Shown here: in pieces, positions 1 through 8,636 of the stretch
How the letters are laid out: each line of letters starts with the position of its first letter
How positions within the stretch are numbered: position 1 is the stretch's first letter
Source of the DNA: Oscillospiraceae bacterium
Lineage (GTDB): Bacteria > Bacillota > Clostridia > Oscillospirales > Oscillospiraceae
DNA: 64,000 bases
Direction: 5' to 3'
Assembly (NCBI GenBank): GCA_030625685.1
Contig: DAOUQJ010000006.1
Span: 1 to 64,000, forward strand
The notes under the pieces: model-generated
Told to the model about the DNA's origin: nothing
Seen by the model: the letters and a program-made list of their open reading frames with translations, nothing else
The model's database searches: none
Position numbers and translations under genes: made by a program

Positions 1-21
1 AAGATAGGTAGTGCCAACACT

Positions 22-51
22 AAAGCTCACTTTAATTAGTGAGCTTTTTTT
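22..51 (+). terminator. Intrinsic terminator of a gene left of the window
   Basis: A 10-bp perfect stem (22-31 with 38-47) is followed by a run of T. It would end a plus-strand transcript entering from the left edge; no gene for it lies inside the window. Confidence 0.75.
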
Positions 52-121
52 GTGCTTGTATATGGATGATTTGATATATGATGCATGAAGTTGCTATTTG
101 GTGCAATGTCTAGTTCTTAGT

Positions 122-370
122 TCACAGCACAGTCGGTTTCTTTAAAAAATGCAACCACATTTCTGCAATTTCTTGCATACCAACTTTATCTGGGTGTACT
201 CCGTCAACGGATTGGTATTGTTTATTTAGACTTGCCAAATCTGCTAGTTTTACATTGTACTTTTTAACGAGTGAACGAATTGCTTCATTGTATTCCTCAA
301 TTGCGATAGCGGCATTCTAATTGAGGAATATCACTATCGGCTTGTCTTTTGTGTTTTCTATGATGACGTG
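122..370 (-). pseudogene. Remnant of an SGNH/GDSL-family hydrolase (C-terminal part)
   Basis: Read on the minus strand, about 80 codons are recognisable. They comprise a segment KPIVIFLN, then an in-frame TAG (plus-strand 317-319), then about 63 residues ending in DGVHPDKVGMQEIAEMW and a TGA at 122-124. The D-G-V-H-P block matches the C-terminal Asp/His block of SGNH hydrolases. A further in-frame stop lies just upstream near 371, and no N-terminal GDS block is present. I read this as a decayed gene downstream of hemW. Family assignment rests on one motif and the general fold pattern. Confidence 0.6.
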
Positions 371-390
371 TTTTTACGTGTATTTAATAA

Positions 391-1728
391 TTATTTTTTT
401 TGTGAAGGTAGCATTTTAGATATTTCCTCTTTTAGTTTCTGTATAATAGGCTTTGTTTGAGTTATGCTTTTTTTTATGAGAATCGTACCTTTTGAAGTAA
501 AATCTTTTGTTGCTTGCTTTTGCAAATTTTTTCTCTCCGTTAGACAAGCTGAGCGGAAATGATCTTCGAAAGAAACTTCAGGTGCTTCGCCTTGACTATC
601 TAGTAGTTCACCAATGAGCTGATTGGAGATTAAAAAGCCATTCACAGTAAAATGCCAACGATTTCCTGTTTGAATTGCCCATCCATGTTGTTCAAATAAT
701 TCGAGTTTTTGCTCAATAGGATCAAAATTCATGTTGAATTCTCTTCGATATTCCCATTCTTCGATACCGTGATGTGTACGCATTCGCAACAACAGATATT
801 CTTTGGCACGCTCTTGATGAGAGATTTTTTCACAAGTGTCTAAGGGTTCCGTTCCTTGGTTAATATTTTCAATATAGCTTGTTAGATTAGGTGAATATGA
901 ATAACGAAAGCCATGCACATCTGAATGTGCACTGCAACCAAAGCCTATGTATGGATGGCCAGCCCAATATTTTAAATTGTGCTTAGAATGCTTTCCAGTT
1001 TTCGCAAAGTTAGATATTTCGTATTGCGTATAGCCTGCTGCAGTTAGAGTTGATACCATTTGTACGTACATATCGGCTTGTAGATCCTCATCAGGCAAGT
1101 AGTCTATTTTTGAAGCGCGTGCAAATAGAGGCGTACCTTCTTCTGTTTTTAATCCGTATGCTGATATGTGTTCAGGACTGAGGGAGAGTGCGCAGGATAG
1201 GCTATGATTCCAGCTATTCATGTCTTGATATGGCAGTCCAAACATTAAGTCTATACTAAGGTTATCAATGCCTGCATTTCGGATTATTTCAACAGCTTCT
1301 TTGACATTATTGAAATCATGTGGTCTATTTAGTTCTGATAGTTCTGAGCTATTGGCTGATTGCATACCGAGTGAGATACGATTGACACCTGCTCGCTTCA
1401 ACCGAGACATGCTTTTAATATCTACACTGTCAGGATTGCACTCAACTGTGATTTCGGCAGTTTTGGATAATGATACATATCTTTTAATAATGGAAAGTAT
1501 AGAGCGAAGTCGACGCTCACCGTAGAAAGATGGAGTACCACCACCAAAATATATAGTATTTATCTTATATTGTTTTAATGTTTCAGCCGATCCTTTGATT
1601 TGTGTAATCAATGCTGTTTGGTACATATCCATTTGCTCTTCTTTTCCTGGAAGAGAATAGAAACTGCAATAGTCACATTTGCTTTGACAAAAAGGGATAT
1701 GTACATATATGCCCAATGTTTTCGACAT
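391..1728 (-). CDS. hemW: Radical SAM heme chaperone HemW
   Basis: HemW is a cytoplasmic radical SAM protein that binds heme and hands it to apoproteins; it was formerly annotated as oxygen-independent coproporphyrinogen III oxidase. The radical SAM cluster motif is C14-X3-C18-X2-C21 in HIPFCQSKCDYCSF, with a GGGTPS SAM-binding stretch near residue 62. The HemN-like C-terminal domain follows. At 445 residues it is longer than the usual 370-400; the extra length is a Lys-rich tail after about residue 390. Start: ATG with GAGGTG upstream. It diverges from the pseudouridine synthase gene. Heme-free anaerobes also carry this family, so its client here is unknown. Confidence 0.9.
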   Translation of the reverse strand: MSKTLGIYVHIPFCQSKCDYCSFYSLPGKEEQMDMYQTALITQIKGSAETLKQYKINTIYFGGGTPSFYGERRLRSILSIIKRYVSLSKTAEITVECNPDSVDIKSMSRLKRAGVNRISLGMQSANSSELSELNRPHDFNNVKEAVEIIRNAGIDNLSIDLMFGLPYQDMNSWNHSLSCALSLSPEHISAYGLKTEEGTPLFARASKIDYLPDEDLQADMYVQMVSTLTAAGYTQYEISNFAKTGKHSKHNLKYWAGHPYIGFGCSAHSDVHGFRYSYSPNLTSYIENINQGTEPLDTCEKISHQERAKEYLLLRMRTHHGIEEWEYRREFNMNFDPIEQKLELFEQHGWAIQTGNRWHFTVNGFLISNQLIGELLDSQGEAPEVSFEDHFRSACLTERKNLQKQATKDFTSKGTILIKKSITQTKPIIQKLKEEISKMLPSQKK

Positions 1729-1844
1729 GCTAACACCTCATTCCTAACAAAATTATAGTATACTTTTTTTTGACAATTTGCAATAGAGAGTGAAAAATAC
1801 TGTAAGATATGCTATGATGTTTAAAATATTTACTGGAGAATGTT

Positions 1845-2741
1845 ATGAATACAGCACGTAGGTTGAGACTGAATATTGACGACCAACTCGAAGGAAGTCA
1901 GGTGCAAACTGTACTTCGGAAAGAGTTAGGTTTATCGGGCAGTGCCATTCGAAGAGCAAAGCAAATTAAAGACGGAATTACACTAGATGGCGTGTTAGCT
2001 TATACAACAGCTAGAGTTCAGCGAGGGCAAGAGCTTTCCGTTCAAATTGGAGACGCCCGTGCTTCTGACTCTATATTAGCAGAGGAAGGACCGTTGTCTA
2101 TTATATATGAGGATGAAGATTTTATTGTCTTAGATAAACCTGCACCATTACCAGTGCACCCAAGCATGGGCCATCCAACTCAAACACTGTGCAATTATTT
2201 GCTATATTATTATCAGCAGAATAATATTACAGCCTTATTTCATCCTGTCAATCGCTTAGATCGTGGAACATCGGGGCTTATGGTGGTAGCAAAGCATGCC
2301 CATGCCCATGAAACATTGGGACAATTGTTACATACAGGCCAGTTTCATAGAGAATATATGGCGGTATGCGAGGGAATAGTAACGAACGAGAATGGTGTCA
2401 TTGATGCACCGATAGGTAGAGTGCCTGACACACTGCTACTCCGTGAAGTAAGAACAGATGGTGCTTATGCCCGCACAAATTATAAGATGGTAGAGAATAA
2501 TGGGAAGAGGTCTTTAGTTTCCCTACACTTGGAGACAGGAAGAACGCATCAAATACGAGTTCATATGAAGCATATTGGATGTCCACTTGTAGGAGACTTT
2601 TTGTATGGAAAAGAAGACTCAATGCTGAAAGATAGATTTGCGCTTCATTGCACAAACTTAGCCTTTGAACATCCCTTAACAGGGGAAAAGATTGTTCTTC
2701 AATCCTCTTTGCCACAAGATTTAGTTGCATTAATGAAATGA
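1845..2741 (+). CDS. RluA-family pseudouridine synthase with S4 domain
   Basis: Converts specific uridines in rRNA (possibly tRNA) to pseudouridine. An N-terminal S4 RNA-binding domain covers about residues 12-75. The RluA catalytic domain contains HPVNRLDRGTSGL, with catalytic aspartate D139, and the family motif ETGRTHQIRVH. Length (298 aa) is normal for the RluD/YlyB/YjbO group. RluD-type annotation is likely but the target site cannot be told from sequence. The stop lies 9 bp before mutY, so the two genes are probably co-transcribed. Confidence 0.9.
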   Translation: MNTARRLRLNIDDQLEGSQVQTVLRKELGLSGSAIRRAKQIKDGITLDGVLAYTTARVQRGQELSVQIGDARASDSILAEEGPLSIIYEDEDFIVLDKPAPLPVHPSMGHPTQTLCNYLLYYYQQNNITALFHPVNRLDRGTSGLMVVAKHAHAHETLGQLLHTGQFHREYMAVCEGIVTNENGVIDAPIGRVPDTLLLREVRTDGAYARTNYKMVENNGKRSLVSLHLETGRTHQIRVHMKHIGCPLVGDFLYGKEDSMLKDRFALHCTNLAFEHPLTGEKIVLQSSLPQDLVALMK

Positions 2742-2750
2742 GAGGGAGCT

Positions 2751-3767
2751 ATGTCAAATCCATTAGAACAAATCCCAATTCCTTTGTTGAGTTGGTATGA
2801 ACAGAATGCTAGAGAGTTGCCATGGAGAGAGGAAAAATCAAATCCATATCGAGTTTGGGTTTCTGAGATTATGCTCCAACAGACAAGAGTTACTGCTGTA
2901 TTGGGATATTTCACACGGTTTATGAGTGAGTATCCTGAAATAAAAGACCTCGCAAATGCAGAAGAGGAAAGCCTTATGAAAGTTTGGCAAGGTTTGGGGT
3001 ACTACAGTCGGGCACGAAATTTGCATAAAGCCGCTAAACAAATTATGGAAGAGCATGGAGGAATCTTTCCGCGAGAATACAAAGAGATTCATGCGCTTTC
3101 TGGAATAGGTGACTACACAGCAAGTGCAATTTCTTCAATTTGTTATGGAGAACCATATCCAGCAGTGGATGGCAATTTGCTCCGTGTGGTTGCAAGATTA
3201 ACTGCAGATGATGAAGATATTACGAGCATTTCTATGAAAAAGAAAGTAACAAATTTACTTTCTGAGATTATGCCCCTACAGGCTTCAGGAAAATTTAATC
3301 AGGCCTTGATGGATTTGGGGGCAATGATATGTTTGCCAAATGGAATACCGTTATGTGCGCGCTGTCCACTTTCAGAGTTTTGTCAAGCGTTTGAACAGGA
3401 TAAAGCAGCTGAATTGCCTTATCGATCACCGAAAAAGGCGAGAAAAGTAGAGGATAAAGATATATATTTGATTGTGCGAGATGATATGGTGGCCTTGCGG
3501 CAAAGGGAGAAAAAGGGGCTTTTGGCTGGGCTATGGGAATACCCATCAGAGTTGGCTTGTATGGAAAATGAAGAGACAACTTATCTGGGGAACGCAAAAC
3601 ATATTTTTACGCATATTGAATGGCATATGCGAATTTTCTTAGTATACTGGCATAGAGACACATGTCCGAGTAATTGGGTTTGGGTCAATAAAGAAGAGCT
3701 TATAGAGAAGTATCCGATTCCGACAGCATTTTCTCAAGTTACAAAAATGTATATTGATTTGAATTAA
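2751..3767 (+). CDS. mutY: A/G-specific adenine DNA glycosylase MutY
   Basis: Removes adenine mispaired with 8-oxoguanine in base excision repair. The N-terminal HhH-GPD domain contains E39 in SEIMLQQTRV and a helix-hairpin-helix LSGIGDYTAS. Catalytic D140 lies in AVDGNLLRVVAR. A 4Fe-4S loop has C194, C202, C205 and C211. The C-terminal Nudix-like domain that reads 8-oxoG follows, with GLLAGLWEYP near residue 255. Start: ATG with GAGGGAGCT upstream. It follows the RluA-type gene closely. At 338 residues it is complete. Confidence 0.95.
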   Translation: MSNPLEQIPIPLLSWYEQNARELPWREEKSNPYRVWVSEIMLQQTRVTAVLGYFTRFMSEYPEIKDLANAEEESLMKVWQGLGYYSRARNLHKAAKQIMEEHGGIFPREYKEIHALSGIGDYTASAISSICYGEPYPAVDGNLLRVVARLTADDEDITSISMKKKVTNLLSEIMPLQASGKFNQALMDLGAMICLPNGIPLCARCPLSEFCQAFEQDKAAELPYRSPKKARKVEDKDIYLIVRDDMVALRQREKKGLLAGLWEYPSELACMENEETTYLGNAKHIFTHIEWHMRIFLVYWHRDTCPSNWVWVNKEELIEKYPIPTAFSQVTKMYIDLN

Positions 3768-3829
3768 AATAACTTTGTAATGTATAAGACTTGCATAATT
3801 TGCCTAAAATAGGCTCGGAGGTGTTTCTA

Positions 3830-4516
3830 ATGAATGATAAAACACTTTTTGAGCGCGTAGGTGATTTTATGGAGGGCAAAGGATTTTACATTGTTTTGCT
3901 TGTCTGTGTTACCGCAATTGGATTTTCAAGTTATTTTTTGTTTTCTAGTTTATTCACAACAGAACCGATGATGCAAGAAAGCAATGTAGCGTCCGTTGCA
4001 GGGAATGCACAGGTAGATGTGCCAGCGCAAAAAGAAAAAATGCCAGCAAAATCACAGCCAAAACCAGTCGTTAAAGAAGAAGTGGAAGAGACTCCAGATG
4101 AAGCAGAAGCATCGGTTTATACGAGACCTGTGCCAGGTGAAGTAAGTCGAGAGTTCAGCTTAGAAGTGTTTGCTTACGATGCCACGATGGGGGATTGGAG
4201 AGTTCATACGGGGGTAGATATTGATGCACCCTTAGGAACAGAGGTCTTAGCTGTTACGAATGGGACAGTAAAAGCCATTGAAGAAGATCCTCTCATGGGT
4301 ACGATGGTGATCATTGATCATGGAGATGGGGTTGAAAGCATTTATGCGAATTTGGCACCCAATCCACCAGTAGCTGTTGGAGATGAACTCACAACAGGTG
4401 CTATTGTTGGTGCTGTAGGAGATACTGCTATAGCTGAGAGCAGTATGGAGCCACATTTGCATTTTGAAATGAAGAAAGATGGCAAAGCGGTCGACCCTGA
4501 AAACTATCTTCCATAG
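3830..4516 (+). CDS. M23 (LytM) peptidase-domain membrane protein, SpoIIQ-like
   Basis: A membrane-anchored M23-family protein of 228 aa. I chose ATG 3830 because GGAGGTG lies 8 bp before it; an upstream TTG in frame at 3791 has no ribosome site. One transmembrane segment spans about residues 18-40, then an acidic/Pro/Lys linker, then the LytM domain. The zinc ligands look intact: H and D in VHTGVDID and the HLHFE motif. The sequence YDATMGDWRVHTGVD resembles SpoIIQ, the forespore half of the SpoIIQ-SpoIIIAH channel, in the Clostridial form that keeps the zinc site. Three other sporulation genes lie within 13 kb. A general cell-wall endopeptidase is the alternative. Confidence 0.8.
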   Translation: MNDKTLFERVGDFMEGKGFYIVLLVCVTAIGFSSYFLFSSLFTTEPMMQESNVASVAGNAQVDVPAQKEKMPAKSQPKPVVKEEVEETPDEAEASVYTRPVPGEVSREFSLEVFAYDATMGDWRVHTGVDIDAPLGTEVLAVTNGTVKAIEEDPLMGTMVIIDHGDGVESIYANLAPNPPVAVGDELTTGAIVGAVGDTAIAESSMEPHLHFEMKKDGKAVDPENYLP

Positions 4517-4524
4517 GCAAAGAA

Positions 4525-4557
4525 AAAACACACAGAGCAAAGTGCTCTGTGTGTTTT
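4525..4557. terminator. Bidirectional terminator between M23 gene and rplT
   Basis: A 15-bp perfect stem (4525-4539 with 4543-4557) has A-rich and T-rich outer ends, so it can stop both the plus-strand M23 transcript and the minus-strand infC-rpmI-rplT transcript. Confidence 0.9.
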
Positions 4558-4572
4558 AATTCGTTATGATGA

Positions 4573-4929
4573 TTATGCTAAATTTGCTTTCGCAAGGTCA
4601 ACCAATGTGGTGAACGCAGCTTTGTCGTTAACTGCTAGTTCAGCAAGCATTTTACGGTTGATTTGTACATTTGCTAATTTTAGACCGTGCATAAAGTTAG
4701 AATAGTTAATACCATTCATTTTACATGCAGCATTGATACGTGTAATCCAGAGACGACGGAAATCACGTTTTTTAAGTCTACGGCCTGTATATGCATAGGT
4801 CAAAGATTTCATGACCTGTTGGTTTGCCATTTTAAAATGTTTTGATTTTGAACCCCAGTAACCTTTGGCAAGTTTAAGGATTTTGTTTCTTCTTTTGCGC
4901 GTCATCATAGCGCCTTTTACTCTAGCCAT
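4573..4929 (-). CDS. rplT: 50S ribosomal protein L20
   Basis: L20 binds 23S rRNA early in 50S assembly and, in Bacillus, represses its own operon. The 118-aa product is of standard length and shows the conserved Lys/Arg-rich N-terminal extension ([20 protein letters not shown]) and the globular domain with [11 protein letters not shown]. It is the last gene of infC-rpmI-rplT. Start: ATG with AGGAGGATG upstream. Confidence 0.98.
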   Translation of the reverse strand: MARVKGAMMTRKRRNKILKLAKGYWGSKSKHFKMANQQVMKSLTYAYTGRRLKKRDFRRLWITRINAACKMNGINYSNFMHGLKLANVQINRKMLAELAVNDKAAFTTLVDLAKANLA

Positions 4930-4954
4930 GTATGGTCATCCTCCTGTTAATGAA

Positions 4955-5158
4955 TTATTTGTATAAAATCATACGCTTGATTGCAGATTCATTTGTTTTG
5001 TCTGCATAAGCGCCAGCACGGAGACCTCTTTTGCGTTTTGTGGTTTTACCGTGGCCGTTTAGTAAGTGTCTTCTGTTTGCATGTGCACGTTTGACTTTAC
5101 CAGATTTGGTTAGCTTAAAACGTTTTTTTGCACCACTATGTGATTTAATCTTAGGCAT
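4955..5158 (-). CDS. rpmI: 50S ribosomal protein L35
   Basis: A 67-aa, very basic L35 with the standard start [15 protein letters not shown] and the ANRRHLL block. It lies between infC and rplT in the classical order, with an AAAGGAG ribosome site. Confidence 0.98.
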   Translation of the reverse strand: MPKIKSHSGAKKRFKLTKSGKVKRAHANRRHLLNGHGKTTKRKRGLRAGAYADKTNESAIKRMILYK

Positions 5159-5182
5159 AGCAAGTAAACTCCTTTGTTTAGA

Positions 5183-5707
5183 TTATTTTTTCGCTTCCTT
5201 TTTGGGAGATAGGAACATGTGCATGTGTCGCCCTTCCAACTTGGGTTCTTTGTCCATAGAAGCGGTTTCGGTACAACTTTCAGCGAATTTCATCAAAAGG
5301 CGTTTACCAATATCCGTATGTGCCATTTCACGGCCACGAAAACGAACAGTTACCTTCACACGGTTTCCTTCTGAGAGAAAACGTTGCGCATTGCGTAGTT
5401 TTACATTGAAGTCATTGCTATCAATGCTGGGAGACATACGAACCTCTTTGACTTCGACAATACGTTGATTTTTCTTTGCTTCTTTTTCGCGTTTTGTTTG
5501 TTCAAAACGATACTTTCCATAGTCCATGAACTTACATACAGGCGGATTGGCATTGGGAGAAATTTTGACCAAATCCAAGTCGCGCTGCATTGCTTGCTCT
5601 AACGCTTCGGCAATGGGGAGTATACCCATTTGTTCACCGTCTTCGGAAATGAGACGCACTTCTTTGTCTAGAATTTCTTCATTGATTTGATGAGCTGGAC
5701 TAGCGAT
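5183..5707 (-). CDS. infC: Translation initiation factor IF-3, probable ATC start
   Basis: IF-3 binds 30S subunits and checks the initiator codon. The N domain opens with HQINEEILDKEVRLI. The C domain contains the RFRGREMAH block and the end MFLSPKKE. An open frame runs upstream to an ATG at 5812, but that part is hydrophobic, unlike IF-3, and overlaps the leader hairpin. A strong GGAGGTG at about 5716-5722 lies 8 bp before an in-frame ATC at 5707, with no ATG, GTG or TTG nearby in frame. Starting there gives 174 residues, the usual IF-3 size. Rare start codons on infC are known in other bacteria (AUU in E. coli) and support IF-3 self-control. Confidence 0.95.
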   Translation of the reverse strand: MASPAHQINEEILDKEVRLISEDGEQMGILPIAEALEQAMQRDLDLVKISPNANPPVCKFMDYGKYRFEQTKREKEAKKNQRIVEVKEVRMSPSIDSNDFNVKLRNAQRFLSEGNRVKVTVRFRGREMAHTDIGKRLLMKFAESCTETASMDKEPKLEGRHMHMFLSPKKEAKK

Positions 5708-5871
5708 AACACAAACACCTCCAAATAAAATTACAAAAAAACAGATACCGAGAAAGGTACCTGTACACAAACTAAACACCGTCGCTAAAATATACGACGC
5801 ATGTGCTTCCATGTGAACCTCTTCGCATTGATGCGGGAGGTGAGTCAGGGTAACCTTCCTACTTTATTTTG
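5708..5871 (-). promoter_or_regulatory. infC leader, L20-leader-like attenuator
   Basis: About 165 nt separate the promoter from the infC start. A 9-bp hairpin on the minus strand (plus-strand 5742-5750 with 5756-5764, one G-T pair) is followed by seven T, forming an intrinsic terminator ahead of infC. In Bacillus the infC-rpmI-rplT leader carries such a terminator and L20 binding promotes termination. The family match is inferred from position and terminator; I did not fold the whole leader. Confidence 0.7.
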
Positions 5872-5878
5872 CTACAAT

Positions 5879-5907
5879 ATTTTATCAGCCAATTGCAGTT
5901 TTGTCAA
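5879..5907 (-). promoter_or_regulatory. Promoter of infC-rpmI-rplT
   Basis: On the minus strand a consensus TTGACA (5902-5907), a 17-bp spacer and TAAAAT (5879-5884). A strong housekeeping promoter, as expected for this operon. Confidence 0.85.
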
Positions 5908-5946
5908 CTGTTTTTTTATGTAGGACTTGTGAAGAATAGATTTCAC

Positions 5947-5976
5947 TTGACATTATTAGCAAATACAAGCATTATA
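5947..5976 (+). promoter_or_regulatory. Probable promoter of the phosphoglycerate mutase-like gene
   Basis: TTGACA (5947-5952) is followed after 18 bp by ATTATA within an AT-alternating stretch. It lies about 50 bp before the start of the next plus-strand gene. Confidence 0.6.
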
Positions 5977-6028
5977 TATAAGAATATTATTAGTATAAGG
6001 TATAAAAAAGGAATGAGGTGCCAATATA

Positions 6029-7264
6029 ATGAAATATATTGTAGTAATCGGCGATGGAATGGCAGATAATCCAGTGCCAGAATTAGAAGGAAAAACACCG
6101 TTGCAACATGCGAATATTCCTGTTTTGGACGCACTTGCAAAAAAAGGTGAAATGGGCAGTGTAAAAACTTGTCCTGAAGGATTTCCACCAGGCAGTGACA
6201 TTGGTATTTTGGCTATTTGTGGTGTAGATCCTAGAGTAAATTACACAGGAAGATCTCCATTAGAAGCAGCAGCAACTGGAATTCAGCTTGCTGAAGGGGA
6301 AGCGTCCTATCGTTGTAATATGGTCACTTATGAAGATGGTGACATGCCTTTTGAAGAAAAGAAGATTCTTTCTCACTCTGGAGGTTCTATTGAGGCAGAA
6401 GAATCCATAGAGCTTGTAAAAGATTTATTTGCGAATCCAACATTTAAAGAACAAGCAGATAAAGCTGGTGTTCGTGTATATCCTGCACCATCCTTCCGTC
6501 ATATTGCGGTACAAAAAGATGCTGATCTTGAAGGCATTGTTATGCTTGCTCCGCATGATCATTTGGGTGAAGTAATTAAGGATTTGCTTCCAACTGGCAA
6601 TGACAATGCTACAGTTCTTGGTTCACTCATGAAAACAGCAAACGAAGTATTGGATCAGCATCCAATCAACCAAAAACGCAGAGAAGAAGGCAAGTTGCCA
6701 GCCAATGGTGTTTGGTTCTGGGCTGAAGGAAGCGCAATTATCTTGAATTCTTTTGAAGAAACTTATAAAAAAACAGGTACAATGATTTCTGCAGTGCCTC
6801 TTTGTCATGGTATAGCCAATTTGCTAGGACTATCTGTTACTATTGTCGAAGGTGCAACTGGTGAATTGGATACCAACTATGAAGGAAAAGTGGAAGCGGC
6901 TCTCAACGCACTAAAAGGCGGAGATGACTTCACAATCATTCACATTGAAGCGCCTGATGAATGTACACATAATGGTGATTTGGAAGGAAAAATTCAGTCA
7001 ATTGAATGGCTTGATAGTCGTGTGCTCAAACCAGTAGTGGAACAAATGGATGCAAGTGGTGAAGACTATCGTCTCATTGTACTTGCTGACCATAAAACAC
7101 TGACTTCAACACGTGGTCACGATGGAGAACCAGTGCCTTATCTACTATATGACAGTAGAAAAAATACAGAAAGCAAACTATCTTATAGTGAGGAAGATGG
7201 TGCAAAAGGACCATATTATGATGATGGCGCAAATACTATAATCCGTTTACTATTCGAACAATAA
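6029..7264 (+). CDS. Archaeal-type cofactor-independent phosphoglycerate mutase family protein (ApgM-like)
   Basis: Belongs to the alkaline-phosphatase superfamily branch of archaeal 2,3-bisphosphoglycerate-independent phosphoglycerate mutases. The N-terminal metal motif is VIGDGMADNP. The candidate catalytic serine is S56 in FPPGSDIG, and the C-terminal metal block is VLADHKTLTSTRGHDGEPVPYLLY. At 411 aa the length is normal. A canonical gpmI is also in this window within the glycolytic operon, so this copy may serve another purpose. Bacterial members have been annotated as 'proposed homoserine kinase' in TIGRFAMs. Start: ATG with GAGGTG upstream. It is followed 25 bp later by the DUF1015 gene. 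Confidence 0.85.
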   Translation: MKYIVVIGDGMADNPVPELEGKTPLQHANIPVLDALAKKGEMGSVKTCPEGFPPGSDIGILAICGVDPRVNYTGRSPLEAAATGIQLAEGEASYRCNMVTYEDGDMPFEEKKILSHSGGSIEAEESIELVKDLFANPTFKEQADKAGVRVYPAPSFRHIAVQKDADLEGIVMLAPHDHLGEVIKDLLPTGNDNATVLGSLMKTANEVLDQHPINQKRREEGKLPANGVWFWAEGSAIILNSFEETYKKTGTMISAVPLCHGIANLLGLSVTIVEGATGELDTNYEGKVEAALNALKGGDDFTIIHIEAPDECTHNGDLEGKIQSIEWLDSRVLKPVVEQMDASGEDYRLIVLADHKTLTSTRGHDGEPVPYLLYDSRKNTESKLSYSEEDGAKGPYYDDGANTIIRLLFEQ

Positions 7265-7289
7265 TAATTTTGAAGGGAAACAGAATTTA

Positions 7290-8561
7290 ATGGGAAAACG
7301 CATTGCATTTTCACCCGCGGATATTCTATTACCAATGGATTGTGGATTAACGAAATGGGCTGTCGTAGCATGTGATCAATATACATCACAGCCTGAATAT
7401 TGGGAGCGTGTGGCAGAGTATGTCGGAGACGCACCCTCCTCGTTGCACTTGATTTTGCCAGAGAACAAACTAAACAGTGATTCAGTGCAAAAGGAAATCA
7501 AAAATATACACAAAACAATGGAACAGTATCTAAAAGAGAAGCGGTTTCGGAAAATTGAAGAAACATTTCTTTATGTTGAGAGGATACTAGCAAATGGATC
7601 TCTGCGACGTGGCATTCTTGGGAAAATTGATTTAGAACAGTATAGTTATGAAGCAAATTCAAAAACACCTGTTCGGGCAACAGAAGGGACTGTATTGTCT
7701 CGCATTCCGCCAAGAAAACAGGTGAGAAGTGGTGCAGCCATTGAACTGCCTCATATTATGGTGCTCATTGATGATCCTGATAAAACGGTTATTGAGCCAC
7801 TTTCTGAGCAAAAAAAACAGATGCATAAAAACTACATCTGCAACCTGATGGAAAATGGAGGAATGATAACAGGATATACACTGAGCAAAGATCAAATTGA
7901 TCAAGTATTGCTTGCGCTAAAAGATTTGGCAGATCCTGTTCGTTTTTCTGAGCACTACAATGCTGAAGGAAAAGCTGTGTTGACTTTTGCTATCGGCGAT
8001 GGCAATCACTCTTTGGCGACTGCGAAAGCTTGTTGGGAAGAAGTGAAGAAAAAGATTCCAAAAAAAGATTGGATGGCACATCCTGCGCGATATGCTTTAG
8101 TAGAGTTGGGAAATTTACATGAAGATTCTTTGAAGTTTGATGCCATTCATCGGGTGGTATTTGATGTCAATCCAACACATCTTTTACAGGCGTTTCTAAC
8201 ATATTATGATGGAGCTTCATTAGAAAAAGGTGAAGGACATCAAATTCGATATGTATATGGTAAAACAAATGGTACCATTACGATTCCCAATCCAGAGGCA
8301 GTATTAGAAGTTGCTACGCTACAACGGTTTTTAGATGATTATCTTGCAGAACATGGGGGCACTGTGGATTATATTCATGGCGTAGATGTCGTTAATACAT
8401 TGACAAAGGAAGATAATCGAATTGGATTTCTGTTGCCACCTATGGAAAAAGAGCAACTCTTCCCATCCGTTATCTTTGATGGACCAATGCCAAGAAAAAC
8501 ATTTTCTGTGGGAGAAGCACATGATAAACGCTTCTATATGGAAGCTAGAAAAATTAAATAG
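7290..8561 (+). CDS. DUF1015 family protein
   Basis: A 423-aa soluble protein of the DUF1015 family, recognised from the N-terminal block FSPADILLPMDCGLTKW (family form: P..AL.Y...........V..PYDV-like opening) and the central GDGNHSLATAK motif. That glycine/histidine motif recalls the nucleotide-binding loop of ParB/Srx-fold kinases, so a phosphotransfer role is conceivable but unproven. In many Clostridia DUF1015 genes lie near serine biosynthesis genes; here the neighbour is an ApgM-like protein, probably in the same transcript. Function unknown. Confidence 0.8.
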   Translation: MGKRIAFSPADILLPMDCGLTKWAVVACDQYTSQPEYWERVAEYVGDAPSSLHLILPENKLNSDSVQKEIKNIHKTMEQYLKEKRFRKIEETFLYVERILANGSLRRGILGKIDLEQYSYEANSKTPVRATEGTVLSRIPPRKQVRSGAAIELPHIMVLIDDPDKTVIEPLSEQKKQMHKNYICNLMENGGMITGYTLSKDQIDQVLLALKDLADPVRFSEHYNAEGKAVLTFAIGDGNHSLATAKACWEEVKKKIPKKDWMAHPARYALVELGNLHEDSLKFDAIHRVVFDVNPTHLLQAFLTYYDGASLEKGEGHQIRYVYGKTNGTITIPNPEAVLEVATLQRFLDDYLAEHGGTVDYIHGVDVVNTLTKEDNRIGFLLPPMEKEQLFPSVIFDGPMPRKTFSVGEAHDKRFYMEARKIK

Positions 8562-8587
8562 TTAAAAACCATTGAATAAAATTTAAC

Positions 8588-8630
8588 AGCACCGTCTATA
8601 CTGAAAGCAACTTTTGGTATAGGCGGTGCT
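8588..8630 (+). promoter_or_regulatory. 14-bp hairpin touching the spoIIR ribosome site
   Basis: A 14-bp stem with one G-T pair (8588-8601 with 8617-8630) lies between the DUF1015 gene and spoIIR. The only SD-like sequence before the spoIIR ATG, AGGCGG at 8621-8626, is inside its 3' arm. It lacks a proper T tract (TTGTATT), so it is either a weak terminator of the upstream gene or a translation-masking stem. Confidence 0.55.
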
Positions 8631-8636
8631 TGTATT

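Noticed and set aside
5708-5812. N-terminal extension of IF-3 starting at ATG 5812
   Set aside because: It is hydrophobic, unlike any IF-3, overlaps the leader terminator hairpin, and lacks a ribosome site, whereas a strong site points to ATC 5707.
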